64,000 nucleotides of DNA from Brevundimonas sp. SH203 (GTDB lineage Bacteria; Pseudomonadota; Alphaproteobacteria; Caulobacterales; Caulobacteraceae): contig NZ_BDMM01000002.1 of the NCBI RefSeq assembly GCF_002157625.1, positions 496,001-560,000 on the forward strand, read 5' to 3'. Made by a program: the position numbers and the translations under genes. Shown piece by piece: positions 1-10,006 of the stretch; position 1 is the stretch's first letter; the number at the start of each line of letters is the position of its first letter. The notes under the pieces were generated by a model. The model did no database searches, was not told where the DNA came from, and saw only the letters and a program-made list of their open reading frames with translations.

Positions 1-163
1 GGTGTGACGGCTTGGGACGACATGGCCCCGCATTGGCCGGGCGGGCGACGCTTGGCAAGGCGAAACGCGAATGGCCCTTGTCGTCGGCTGCGCCGGGACG
101 TTAGCGTGTAACGTCGATCGCGCGGCGAGGGGTTGCGGGTCGGCGCGTACAGGGGAGTATCGC
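1..163. other. upstream region of the first gene, no supported gene
   Basis: This is GC-rich sequence with open frames in several directions but no recognisable protein or RNA. It may hold the end of a gene outside the window and the promoter of the carboxypeptidase gene. The last bases contain the purine-rich stretch AGGGGAG a few bases before the ATG at 164, a plausible ribosome-binding site. Confidence 0.5.
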
Positions 164-1774
164 ATGAACAGACTGATCTGCCTCGCGGCCATCGCCGCGA
201 TGCTGGGTGCGCCCGTGGCGGCGCTGGCTCAGGACAGCGGCGCCAACAGCAGCAGCACCAACGGCGGGGGCGCGTCCATGCGCTCGGCGGCCGACCGTTT
301 CCGCAACGCCAACGCCGAGGTCATCGAGAAGGACTGGGCCCGCGCCCCGGTGCAGGAAACCGAGGTCGTCACCGCCCATTCGGTCAACGCCCACGGCAAG
401 ACCCTGCGCTATCATGCGACGGCGGGGACGCTGACCATTCGCGACGATGCGGGAATGCCGACCGCCAGCCTGTTCTACACCGCCTATACGCTGGATGGTC
501 AGCCCGTGGGGACGCGGCCTGTGACCTATTTGTACAACGGCGGGCCGGGCTCTCCGACCGTGTGGCTGCACATGGGGTCGTTCGGGCCGATGCGGGTCCA
601 GACCGACGAGCCGACCGTGGTGCGGCCCGCCCCCTTCGCCTTCGGTCCCAACGACCAGACCTTGCTGGACCAGACGGACCTGGTCTTCATCGACATGGTG
701 GGGGCGGGCTTCTCGCGCCCGCTGGGCGAGACGCCGGGTTCGACCTTCTGGGGCGTGGACGGCGACGCCGACGCCTTCGCCCGCGCCATCATGCGCTACA
801 CGACCAAGTTCAGCCGCTGGTCCAGCCCGAAATACATCATCGGCGAATCCTACGGCACCCTGCGGACCGGCGCTGTGGCCTTCCAGCTGGAAGACCGGGG
901 GATGTCGCTGAACGGGGTGGTGCTGCTGTCCTCGATCATGAACTACGGCGTGCGCCAGCCGGGCTATCCTCAGAACTATGTGACCCTGCTGCCGACCTAT
1001 GCGGCGACCGCCTGGTATCACCGCAAGCTGGCCAATCCCGCCGCGACCGTGGAGGAGCAGGTCCAGCGGGCGCGCGACTTCGCCCTGGGCCCCTACGCCT
1101 CGGCACTGGCCAAGGGGCATATGATCTCGGACGCCGAACGCGCCCAGATCGTGCGCCAGATGAGTGAGCTGACCGGCCTGTCGACCACCTTCATCGACAA
1201 CGCCAATATGCGGGTGGACCTGAGCGCCTTCCGCAAGGAGCTTCTGCGCGACCGGCGCCAGACCATCGGCCGTCTGGACACCCGCTATCTGGGTCTGGAC
1301 GAGGACGCCTCGGGCGGCGAGCCGGAGGACGATCCGTCCAGCTCGGCGGTCACGGGGGCCTATTTCGGCATCTTCCGCGACTATGTGGCCAATCAGCTGA
1401 ACTACAAGACCGACGTGGAATATCGGATGTCGGCGCGGGGCCTGCCCGGTTTCAACTGGAACTGGAGCCACCGTCCGCCGGTCGGCGGGCCGCAGACGAC
1501 GCCGAACACGGCCATCGATCTGGCCACGGCGATGCGGCGGAATCCGTATCTGAAAGTGATGTCGCTGAACGGCTATTACGACGCCGCCACGCCCTTCTTC
1601 TCGACCGAGTTCGACCTGGCGCAGATGATGCTGGAGCCCAGCCTGCGGCCGAATCTGGCGTTCACCTACTACGAGGGCGGGCACATGATGTACCTGAGCC
1701 ACGACGCCCTGGTGAAGCTGCACACGGACCTGTCCCGCTTCTACGCCGAGACGGCGAACGGCGGGGTTCGGTAA
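164..1774 (+). CDS. secreted S10 family serine carboxypeptidase-like peptidase
   Basis: The product is a 536-residue exported peptidase of the S10 (serine carboxypeptidase) family, expected to trim C-terminal residues from peptides in the periplasm. The start chosen gives a clean signal peptide (MNRLICLAAIAAMLGAPVAA then ALAQ-DS); the open frame runs further upstream but without one. The nucleophile motif GESYG is near residue 229. The Asp of YYDAATPF and the His of GGHMMY near the C-terminus complete the triad. The NGGPGSPT segment near residue 126 matches the oxyanion-hole region of the family. Many alphaproteobacteria carry such a gene; the physiological substrate is unknown. It is followed by an inverted repeat and the convergent purM. 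Confidence 0.88.
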   Translation: MNRLICLAAIAAMLGAPVAALAQDSGANSSSTNGGGASMRSAADRFRNANAEVIEKDWARAPVQETEVVTAHSVNAHGKTLRYHATAGTLTIRDDAGMPTASLFYTAYTLDGQPVGTRPVTYLYNGGPGSPTVWLHMGSFGPMRVQTDEPTVVRPAPFAFGPNDQTLLDQTDLVFIDMVGAGFSRPLGETPGSTFWGVDGDADAFARAIMRYTTKFSRWSSPKYIIGESYGTLRTGAVAFQLEDRGMSLNGVVLLSSIMNYGVRQPGYPQNYVTLLPTYAATAWYHRKLANPAATVEEQVQRARDFALGPYASALAKGHMISDAERAQIVRQMSELTGLSTTFIDNANMRVDLSAFRKELLRDRRQTIGRLDTRYLGLDEDASGGEPEDDPSSSAVTGAYFGIFRDYVANQLNYKTDVEYRMSARGLPGFNWNWSHRPPVGGPQTTPNTAIDLATAMRRNPYLKVMSLNGYYDAATPFFSTEFDLAQMMLEPSLRPNLAFTYYEGGHMMYLSHDALVKLHTDLSRFYAETANGGVR

Positions 1775-1790
1775 GGCAACCCAACCTTCC

Positions 1791-1922
1791 GTCACCCTCG
1801 GGCTTGTCCCGAGGGCCCACGGTGGATGCAGATAATAGCCTTTGGAGTGTCTGACAGTTGCTTGCCCCATTACCCATCGTTCCGCAGGAACGGTGGGCCC
1901 TCGGGACAAGCCCGAGGGTGAC
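1791..1922. repeat. extragenic inverted repeat between convergent genes
   Basis: Two perfect 30-base arms, 1791-1820 and 1893-1922, are reverse complements of each other around a 72-base centre. Each arm contains its own shorter palindrome (CTCGGGCTTGTCCCGAG). The element fills the gap between the carboxypeptidase gene and purM, which converge on it. It could act as a bidirectional terminator or an mRNA 3' protector. It belongs to a group of similar intergenic elements in this window. Confidence 0.85.
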
Positions 1923-1932
1923 GAGGTGATGT

Positions 1933-2970
<1,038 letters not shown>

Positions 2971-3049
2971 GGGTCTTGGGCCTGGAATCGGGGCGGAAAT
3001 GCAGCGCGGGTCTTGCCACACATGGGTTGCGGGGGGCTATAGCATCGGA

Positions 3050-4198
3050 ATGACGCCGATCACCACCACCGAGGCGCTGGCCGCGTTCTGCGCCCGCGTA
3101 TCCTCCGCGCCCTTCATCACGGTCGATACCGAATTCATGCGGGAAACGACCTATTGGCCCCGGCTGTGCCTGATCCAGGCCGCCTCGGCCGATCACGCCG
3201 CCATCATCGATCCGATGGCCGAGGGACTGGACCTGACGCCGTTCCTGGACCTGCTGCGCGACGAGACGATCATCAAGGTCTTCCATGCCTGCCGACAGGA
3301 CGTGGAGATCTTCGTGCGGCTGGGCGCCATGCCCAAACCCCTGTTCGACACCCAGGTCGCGGCTATGGCGGCGGGCTTCGGCGAGCAGGTGGCCTATGAT
3401 TCGCTGGTCCGGCAGACGCTGCGGATCGAGGTGGACAAGGGCAGCCGCTTCACCGACTGGGCCCGCCGGCCGTTGTCGGAGAACCAACTGGTCTATGCGC
3501 TCGGCGACGTGACCCATCTGGCGGCGCTTTATCCCAAGCTGCGCGATCGGCTGCAGAAGGAAGGCCGTCTGGACTGGGTGATGTCGGAAATGGAGGGGCT
3601 GACTGATCCGGCCCTTTACGACACCAATCCAGAAAACGCCTGGAAGCGGCTGAAACCCAAGAAGTTCTCGGCCAAATACCTGGCCGCCTTCAAGGCCGTC
3701 GCCGTCTGGCGCGAGCGCGCGGCGCAGGAGCGCGACCAGCCGCGGGGTCGCATCCTGAAAGACGAGGGCGTGGACGAGATCGCCCAGCAGACCCCGACCG
3801 ACCCGGACGCCTTCAACCGCCTGCGCTCCGTGCCCAAGGGCTTCGGCGGCTCGCGCCTGGGGTTGGAGCTGTCCGAGGAGCTGAAGCGCGTTCTGGCCGA
3901 TCCCGAGGCGCATGCGCCGGAGATGGAACGCCCCGCCCATCGCCAGCCCGCCCCGCCGTCGGTGGTCGAACTGCTGAAGGTGCTGCTGAAGGCCAAGAGC
4001 GACAACGCCGGCGTGGCCTCCAAACTGATCGCCACGGTCGCCGATCTGGAGAAGATCGCCATCAGCGACGACGCCGACATCGACGCCATGAAGGGCTGGC
4101 GCCGCCAGATCTTCGGCGAAGATGCGCTGAAGCTGAAACGCGGCGAGATCGCCCTGGTCCTGAACGGCGCGCGCGTCGAGGTCGTCGAGATCGAATAG
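3050..4198 (+). CDS. rnd: ribonuclease D
   Basis: This is a 3'-5' exoribonuclease that trims structured RNAs, classically tRNA 3' ends. The 382-residue protein begins with a DEDDy exonuclease domain: the first acidic pair is in DTEFM near residue 26, followed by the HACRQDVEIF segment and a terminal YALGDVTHL motif. The C-terminal third has the helical HRDC-type regions typical of RNase D. The ATG at 3050 is chosen because the exonuclease fold begins immediately after it, although the frame is open further upstream. It is divergent from purM with a 79-base gap and converges on ppx across a repeat. Confidence 0.95.
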   Translation: MTPITTTEALAAFCARVSSAPFITVDTEFMRETTYWPRLCLIQAASADHAAIIDPMAEGLDLTPFLDLLRDETIIKVFHACRQDVEIFVRLGAMPKPLFDTQVAAMAAGFGEQVAYDSLVRQTLRIEVDKGSRFTDWARRPLSENQLVYALGDVTHLAALYPKLRDRLQKEGRLDWVMSEMEGLTDPALYDTNPENAWKRLKPKKFSAKYLAAFKAVAVWRERAAQERDQPRGRILKDEGVDEIAQQTPTDPDAFNRLRSVPKGFGGSRLGLELSEELKRVLADPEAHAPEMERPAHRQPAPPSVVELLKVLLKAKSDNAGVASKLIATVADLEKIAISDDADIDAMKGWRRQIFGEDALKLKRGEIALVLNGARVEVVEIE

Positions 4199-4204
4199 GG
4201 TCGT

Positions 4205-4355
4205 CCGTCTCCTCCCCATGTAATGGGGAGGGGGACCGCGAAGCGGTGGAGGGGCTTCTGAAGTCCCACGCGCGCCTGCGATGCGTTGAAGAACCCCTCC
4301 GTCACGGCGCTGAAGAAGCGCCGAGCCACCTCCCCGCGAAGCGGGGAGGAGACGG
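4205..4355. repeat. extragenic palindromic element between rnd and ppx
   Basis: The ends are perfect 13-base inverted arms (CCGTCTCCTCCCC at 4205-4217 and its complement at 4343-4355), each followed by a local hairpin. Inside is a 30-base block at 4225-4254 that occurs identically at 23241-23270. It separates two convergent genes, so a terminator or mRNA-stabilising role is plausible. I see no reading frame of note inside it. Confidence 0.8.
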
Positions 4356-4361
4356 ATTGTC

Positions 4362-5849
4362 TTATATTTTGAGCCCCAACTCCATCGCCTCGGCCAGGGC
4401 CTTGGCGCGCTTCTTCGTCTGTTCGCCCAAGAGGACGTCGGCATAGCCTTCGGCGGCGGTCAGGCGCAGGTCGCCGCCCTTCACCCTGGCCGTCGCATTG
4501 GCCAGCAGTTGGGGCGAGCGGCCGGACAGGTCGCAGGCCAGGCGGATGGCCAGGCCCAGGGCGCGGGCGCGTCGGGCCGCGTCGCCGCCCAGCAGCCGGT
4601 CGATCACCTCGGGCTGGGGTGTGGCGGGGCCGCCGCCGTAACGGGCGTTCAGGGCGCTGGCCAGGAAGGCGCGCTCGACGTGGCTGATGCCGGCGACCGG
4701 CGCGCGCAACACCTGGTCGAACACCAGTTCCAGCCGGTGATCGGGATGCAGGCGCGCACCCAGGTCGGCTAACCGGCAGGCGGCGGAGGTCAGAACCGCG
4801 TCGCGGTCCTGCCCGAAGGCCGGAGGCAGGGCGGCGACGATCTCGGAAATCCAGCCGTTCAGCGCGCCGGGCAGGGCCGGGGCCACGCCCTGGCGTCCGC
4901 CCAGCGCCTTGCAGCCCGCCAGCAGCGGATCGGCCGTGCGCGTCGCCTCGTCCAGCGTCTCGAACAGCAGGCCCTCGCGCACGCCCCAGGCCGACATCTC
5001 GATCTGTTTCAGGCCCAGGTGCCTGATCAGCGCCTCCAGCACCAGTCCGGCGTAAGGCAGGGTCTCGGCCCGCTTCTTTGACACGCCCGGCAGCTTGGCC
5101 AGACCCGCCGCCGACTGTTGCGCCACCAGCCGCGCGGTCTCCAGCGCGTCCTCGGCCGACATCTGATACTGATGCACGACCCGCAGCGGATAGGATTTCA
5201 GCGCCATCTGCACCTGGGCCAGGGTGCGCCAGGCGCCGCCCACGGCATAGAGGCGCTCGCTCTTGAACTGGGCCGCGACGGGTTTCAGGGCCTGGTCGAT
5301 GCGGGCCTTGATACGGTCGGCGTCGAACCCCTTGCCGTCGGCCAGGGCGAACGGCCCCAGCGGCAGGGTCAGCCCATGTTCGACCCCGTCGCCGTTCAGC
5401 CGGGTCAGCTCCAGACTGGCGCCGCCCATGTCGGCCGAGACGCCTTGGGCCTGGGGGGCGCCGGCCAATACCCCCATGGCGGCGTATTTGGCCTCTTCCT
5501 CGCCCGACAGGACGCGGATGTTCAGCCCGGTCTCGGCGGCGACCCGCTCGCAGAACTCCGGCCCGTCCAGGGCCTCGCGCACGGCCGCGGTGGCGGCGAT
5601 CAGGGTGGCGTCCGGGCGCACGCCCTCCAGCACGGCGGCGAAGCGGCGCAGCGCCGTCATCGCCATGACAACCCCCTCGGGCGACAGTTTGCGCGTCGTC
5701 GGCAGGTCGCGGCCCAGGCCGGCCAGCACCTTCTCGTTATAGACGGTCCAGATCGCCCGGCCCTCCAGCCGGTACAGCACCAGCCGCACCGAGTTGGAGC
5801 CGATGTCGATGGCCGCGATGTCGCGGTCGGTCAGCACGGGGTCGGGCAT
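4362..5849 (-). CDS. ppx: exopolyphosphatase / pppGpp phosphohydrolase (Ppx/GppA family)
   Basis: The enzyme removes terminal phosphates from polyphosphate and may also act on pppGpp. It has 495 residues. The actin-like ASKHA fold starts with AAIDIGSNSVRLV near residue 10 and continues with SADMGGASLEL (phosphate 2 loop), then a C-terminal helical HD-like region. The start codon overlaps the ppk stop as TGATG, so the two are translationally coupled. Polyphosphate synthesis and breakdown are therefore encoded together. The 3' end faces rnd across a palindromic repeat. Ppx versus GppA specificity cannot be told from sequence alone. Confidence 0.92.
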   Translation of the reverse strand: MPDPVLTDRDIAAIDIGSNSVRLVLYRLEGRAIWTVYNEKVLAGLGRDLPTTRKLSPEGVVMAMTALRRFAAVLEGVRPDATLIAATAAVREALDGPEFCERVAAETGLNIRVLSGEEEAKYAAMGVLAGAPQAQGVSADMGGASLELTRLNGDGVEHGLTLPLGPFALADGKGFDADRIKARIDQALKPVAAQFKSERLYAVGGAWRTLAQVQMALKSYPLRVVHQYQMSAEDALETARLVAQQSAAGLAKLPGVSKKRAETLPYAGLVLEALIRHLGLKQIEMSAWGVREGLLFETLDEATRTADPLLAGCKALGGRQGVAPALPGALNGWISEIVAALPPAFGQDRDAVLTSAACRLADLGARLHPDHRLELVFDQVLRAPVAGISHVERAFLASALNARYGGGPATPQPEVIDRLLGGDAARRARALGLAIRLACDLSGRSPQLLANATARVKGGDLRLTAAEGYADVLLGEQTKKRAKALAEAMELGLKI

Positions 5850-8065
5850 CAGCGGCCGGGACGCTCATAACGCAGGACGGCGGGCAGGCTCTTGGCCTTG
5901 CGGCCGCGCCCGGACAGGCTGGGGTTGGTCATGAAGTATTTGTGGGCCGAGAAGGGCCGTTCGGGATCGGCGGGCGGGACGCGGGTATAGCGCCCTTCGG
6001 CGTCCAGAACCCAGCTTTGCGCGTCGTCTTTCAGATTGGCGACCATGATCTGGTCCAGCACCTGGTCGTGGACGGTGGCGTTGCGGATCGGCGTCATCAG
6101 CTCGACCCGGCGATCCAGATTGCGCGTCATCCAGTCGGCCGAGGAGATGAAGACCTTGGCCTTGTCGTGCGGCAGGTCCTTGCCGTTGGCGAAACAGACG
6201 ATGCGGCTGTGTTCCAGGAAGCGGCCGACGATGGACTTGACCCGGATATTCTCCGACAGGCCCGTCACGCCGGGCCGCAGGCAGCAGATGCCGCGCACCA
6301 CCAGGTCGATCCGCACGCCCCACTGGCTGGCCCGGTAGAGGGCGTCGATGATCTCCACGTCCACCAGCGAGTTCAGCTTGACCCAGATGGCGGCGGGCTT
6401 GCCCATGGCGGCGGCCGACATCTCTTTGCCGATCAGTTCGATCAGGGTGGACTTCATGTTCAGCGGCGAGACCACCAGCGCCTCCAGATGGTCAGGCGTC
6501 GCATAGCCGGTGATGTAGTTGAACACCTTGGTCGCGTCGCGCCCCAGGACGGGATCGCAGCTGAACAGCGACAGGTCTGTGTAGATCTTGGCCGTGACCG
6601 GGTGATAGTTGCCGGTGCCGAAGTGGCAATAGGTGCGCAGGCCCTCGCCCTCGCGACGCACCACCACGCTCAGCTTGGCGTGGGTCTTGTATTCAACGAA
6701 GCCGAAGACGACGTGGACGCCCGCCCGCTCCATCGCCCGCGCCCAGCGCAGATTGGCCTCCTCGTCGAACCGCGCCTTCAGCTCGACCAAGGCGGTGACG
6801 TTCTTGCCGTTCTCGGCCGCCTCGATCAGGGCGGCGACGATGGGGCTGTCCTTGGAGGTGCGGTACAGCGTCTGTTTGATCGCGATGACGTTGGGGTCGC
6901 GCGCGGCCTGACGCAGGAACTGCACCACCACGTCGAAGCTCTCGAACGGGTGGTGGATCAGCATGTCCTTTTCGCGGATCGCCGCGAAGACGTCGCCGCC
7001 GTTATCGCGCACCCGCTCGGGATAGCGCGGCTCATAGCCCTTGAACTTCAGGTCGGGATGGCCGCCGCCGATCAGGTCCGACAGCTGGGCCAGACCCAGC
7101 ATTCCGTCCACCAGAACCACGTCCTGGGGCGCGGCCTCCAGCTCGCCGACGATGAAGTCGCGCAGGTCGTCGGGCATGGCGGCCTCGATCTTGACCCGCA
7201 CGACCGAGCCCAGGCGACGCTGCTTCAGCGCCTCCTCGAACTCCAGCACCAGGTCTTCGGCCTCTTCCTCGATCTCGATGTCGCTGTCGCGGATCAGGCG
7301 CAGCACGCCCTTTTCCTGGACCTCGCAGCCGGGGAACAGGTGGTCGATGAACAGCAGCAGCACGTTTTCCAGCGTGATGAACCGCTTGTGCCCCGGCGTC
7401 GACCGGCCGTCGGTCGGCAGGACCCAGAACCGGCGCACCTGGGTCGGCACGGGCACCAGGGCGTAGAAGGTCTTGGTCTCGCCCTTCCGCTTCAGCTTCA
7501 GCGCCAGGGAGAAGCCCAGGTTCGGCAGGAAGGGGAAGGGGTGCGCCGGGTCGATGGCCAGCGGCGTCAGCACCGCGAACAGCTGGTTCAGGAACTCGGG
7601 TTCCAGCCGGTCGCGCTCGGTCTTGGTGATCTTCTGACGATCGACGACCTCGATGCCGGCGACGGTCAGCTCCTTCTTCAGCTGACGCCAGCGCAGCTGC
7701 TGTTCGGCCATCAGCTCGCCGGCGGCGATGTTGATCCGCTCCAGCTGTTCGGCGGGCGTCAGGCCGTCGGCCGACAGCACCCGCACCCGCTCGCGCAACT
7801 GCCCCTTCAGGCCGGCCACGCGGGTCATGAAGAACTCGTCCAGATTGTTGGCCGAGATGGACAGGAACCGCAGGCGTTCCAGCAGCGGATGGTTCGGATT
7901 GGCCGCTTCTTCCAGCACCCGCTCGTTGAAGGCCAGCCAGGACGTCTCGCGATTGAAGAACCGGCTGGGCGAGGCCATCAACTCCTCGCTGAGGGCCAGC
8001 TGCGGGGCGCGAGAGGCGGGAACCTCCTCGCCTCGGGTGTCGTCATGGATCGCGGCGTCGGTCAT
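5849..8065 (-). CDS. ppk: polyphosphate kinase 1
   Basis: PPK1 reversibly polymerises the gamma-phosphate of ATP into polyphosphate. The 738-residue length and four-domain layout are typical. The N-terminal segment [18 protein letters not shown] starts the family match near residue 33. The two phospholipase D-like catalytic parts carry KTHAKL (His near 462, expected phospho-His) and [11 protein letters not shown] (His near 618), with the FGTGNYHP signature between them. The gene is the first of the ppk-ppx pair and lies downstream of hdaA and a small lipoprotein gene on the same strand. An ATG with a good N-terminus supports the start. Confidence 0.97.
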   Translation of the reverse strand: MTDAAIHDDTRGEEVPASRAPQLALSEELMASPSRFFNRETSWLAFNERVLEEAANPNHPLLERLRFLSISANNLDEFFMTRVAGLKGQLRERVRVLSADGLTPAEQLERINIAAGELMAEQQLRWRQLKKELTVAGIEVVDRQKITKTERDRLEPEFLNQLFAVLTPLAIDPAHPFPFLPNLGFSLALKLKRKGETKTFYALVPVPTQVRRFWVLPTDGRSTPGHKRFITLENVLLLFIDHLFPGCEVQEKGVLRLIRDSDIEIEEEAEDLVLEFEEALKQRRLGSVVRVKIEAAMPDDLRDFIVGELEAAPQDVVLVDGMLGLAQLSDLIGGGHPDLKFKGYEPRYPERVRDNGGDVFAAIREKDMLIHHPFESFDVVVQFLRQAARDPNVIAIKQTLYRTSKDSPIVAALIEAAENGKNVTALVELKARFDEEANLRWARAMERAGVHVVFGFVEYKTHAKLSVVVRREGEGLRTYCHFGTGNYHPVTAKIYTDLSLFSCDPVLGRDATKVFNYITGYATPDHLEALVVSPLNMKSTLIELIGKEMSAAAMGKPAAIWVKLNSLVDVEIIDALYRASQWGVRIDLVVRGICCLRPGVTGLSENIRVKSIVGRFLEHSRIVCFANGKDLPHDKAKVFISSADWMTRNLDRRVELMTPIRNATVHDQVLDQIMVANLKDDAQSWVLDAEGRYTRVPPADPERPFSAHKYFMTNPSLSGRGRKAKSLPAVLRYERPGR

Positions 8066-8161
8066 GGTCCGGTTCTCGCGCGCGTCTGTGACGGCCGCAA
8101 GCGGGCGCGGCGAAAAACGTGAAGGGCCGGGACCACCCGCAGGGCGCCCCGGCCGTCCCGC

Positions 8162-8665
8162 TTATTGGACGATGGTGTTCGGCGCCGTGCCGGCCGGGCA
8201 GTCGCCCAGGCGTTTGGCGTCGACGGTCATCTTCATGTCGGCCATGGCGGCCGGCACATTGGGGCCGGTGGTCTTGGTGGTGATGTCCACCTTGTAGGCG
8301 GTGCGCATGTCGCCCGACACCTTGCCGTCGGACGTCACCGTCATGCCCTGAGCGTTGCAGACGGCGTGGAATTCGGCGCCGCCGGGGACCGACTTGACTG
8401 AGTTCTCGCTGCAGGTGACGCCGGCCTGCTGGGTGTTGAAGGGGTTGGAGCCGGGCGTCGCTTCGCCAATGCAGATCTTCATGGTCGTCGGTTGCGGCAT
8501 ATTGGCGCTGGACACCGTCTGTTGCCACAGACCGGGCTGCGGGGCCGGCATCGACGCCGGGGTCGGAGCCGCCGCCGTCTCTTCCTTCTTGGTCTTGGCC
8601 TCATTGCCGTTGGAACAGGCCGCGAGCAGGGCGACGGCGGAAATCATGACAAGCTGAACACGCAT
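8162..8665 (-). CDS. DUF3617-type lipoprotein
   Basis: A 167-residue exported protein of the DUF3617 family, whose function is not known. The N-terminus MRVQLVMISAVALLAACS is a type II signal peptide with lipobox LAAC, so the mature protein should be lipid-anchored. After a Thr/Ala/Pro-rich linker comes the DUF3617 body, beginning PGLWQQTV and containing Cys residues in KICIGEA, VTCSEN, AVCNAQG and GDCPAGT that could form disulfides. It lies between hdaA and ppk on the same strand but with gaps of about 100 bases on both sides, so it is probably transcribed separately. Confidence 0.8.
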   Translation of the reverse strand: MRVQLVMISAVALLAACSNGNEAKTKKEETAAAPTPASMPAPQPGLWQQTVSSANMPQPTTMKICIGEATPGSNPFNTQQAGVTCSENSVKSVPGGAEFHAVCNAQGMTVTSDGKVSGDMRTAYKVDITTKTTGPNVPAAMADMKMTVDAKRLGDCPAGTAPNTIVQ

Positions 8666-8793
8666 TTGGACGTTTCCCGTTTGTAGGAGCGCAAGACGGC
8701 TCCACGGTGCCTAACGAAAAGGCCAAGCTAAGCGTTCAAAATTAAGCTTCGCTTTTGTTCGGGAAGCTGTGGGTATCCCCGAACGGCGGCCGG

Positions 8794-9468
8794 TCAGGGG
8801 GCATCCATGCCGTCCAGCACCTGGCGGGCCAGAACCCGCGTCACCGGTCGGTGCAGGGCGTCCAGCCGTTCGACCACCTGGGCCGCCGCGTCCCCGGATC
8901 GGTCCAGCCGGCGCACCAGATAGTCGATCACCTCGTCGGCGGGGGCGATGCTGCGTTCCGAGAACCGGGCGCGCAATATGGCCGACAGCACGGCGTCGTC
9001 GGGCGGCTGGACCGCCGTCGTCCGCACCGCATCCAGCCGCGAACGCAGGTCGGGCAGGGCGACCGACCACTGGCGCGGCGCCAGGCGCGACACCAGCAGC
9101 AGCGCCCCGCCGCCGGAGCTGGCCAGGTTGATCAGGTGAAACAGGCTCTCGTCGTCGGCCCGGTCGGCGTCGTCCAGCAGGACCGGCCGGCCCTCCAGCT
9201 CCTGCGGATCGATCAGGGCCGCTTCCGCGCCGGTCAGGGGCGAGGCCCCGACCCGTTCGGCCCAGTCGGCGCCCAGACGGCTCTTGCCCGACCCCGCCGG
9301 GCCATGCAGCGCCAGCACCGCCCCGACCCCGTCGGGCCAGCGGGCCAGGGCGGCGGCGGCCTCGGCGTTGCTGTCCGACACGACGAAGGCCTCGCCCACG
9401 GCGTGGCGCTCCAGCGGCAGACGCAGCTGTTCGGTGGTCGGACGGGACGGGGCGCCGAGCGCGGTCAT
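8794..9468 (-). CDS. hdaA: DnaA-related regulatory inactivation protein HdaA
   Basis: HdaA works with the beta sliding clamp to stimulate ATP hydrolysis on DnaA and prevent over-initiation of replication; this role is established in Caulobacter. The 224-residue protein has an N-terminal clamp-binding motif QLRLPL near residue 15, a P-loop GPAGSGKSRL near 55 and a Walker B-like VLLDDAD near 97, followed by the AAA+ lid helices. It lacks a C-terminal DnaA-box-binding domain, as expected for Hda. Its position upstream of the ppk-ppx genes is a Caulobacterales arrangement. An ATTAAC half-site is visible just upstream. Confidence 0.9.
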   Translation of the reverse strand: MTALGAPSRPTTEQLRLPLERHAVGEAFVVSDSNAEAAAALARWPDGVGAVLALHGPAGSGKSRLGADWAERVGASPLTGAEAALIDPQELEGRPVLLDDADRADDESLFHLINLASSGGGALLLVSRLAPRQWSVALPDLRSRLDAVRTTAVQPPDDAVLSAILRARFSERSIAPADEVIDYLVRRLDRSGDAAAQVVERLDALHRPVTRVLARQVLDGMDAP

Positions 9469-9555
9469 GCCCTCGTCTTAGCAGAGGTCGACATTAACCG
9501 CGTCGGCGCCCCTCTGTTGGTTCCGGGGAGGGAAGCTGCGTCGTTGTGGATGAAA

Positions 9556-9843
9556 TCAGGCGAACGGGACCATGGCGGGGTTCAGCTTGCCCGCCTTGAA
9601 CTCGGTGATCTTATAGTCGGCCAGATCGTGAACCATGAAGGGATCGTCCTTCAGCAGCGTCGCGAGTTCGTCCTTACTGATCCGGCTGGCGACCACCAGA
9701 ATGCCGCCGGTGCGCGGAACCATGGGGCCGGCCGCCACGATCAGCCCGCTGGCCACGTGCTGGTCCAGCCATTCGCGATGTTCGACCGTCCGCGCCTCGA
9801 TCGCTTCGATCGGCTGGGTGTAGGTGATGGTGACGATGAACAT
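9556..9843 (-). CDS. YciI family protein
   Basis: A 95-residue cytoplasmic protein of the YciI/YCII family, a ferredoxin-like fold found in dimers. Members are proposed to be small enzymes, but no general reaction is assigned. The fold is visible as MFIVTITYTQP, then the conserved EHREWLDQHVASG helix with the characteristic His/Asp, AAGPMVPRTGG and a C-terminal ITEFKAGK. The start has no competitor. It lies between hdaA and the divergent aspS with short gaps and no obvious partner. Confidence 0.85.
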   Translation of the reverse strand: MFIVTITYTQPIEAIEARTVEHREWLDQHVASGLIVAAGPMVPRTGGILVVASRISKDELATLLKDDPFMVHDLADYKITEFKAGKLNPAMVPFA

Positions 9844-10006
9844 GGCGGCCTCGTATGGGAGATGCGGGTGGGTATGATGCGCGACACAGGCCTTTGCAAC
9901 GGCTGAAACCTTGACTTTCCGGGGCGATGATGCGCCCTACGCCGCTTCGATTTCCGGCGCCGACGGCGACGGATTCCACCGCCAGAGTCTCCAGACGGTT
10001 CGTTCC

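Noticed and set aside
8719..8757. Terminator-like AAGCTAAGCG...AGCTTCGCTT sequence after hdaA
   Set aside because: The arms pair poorly when written out and there is no convincing stem of more than five bases.
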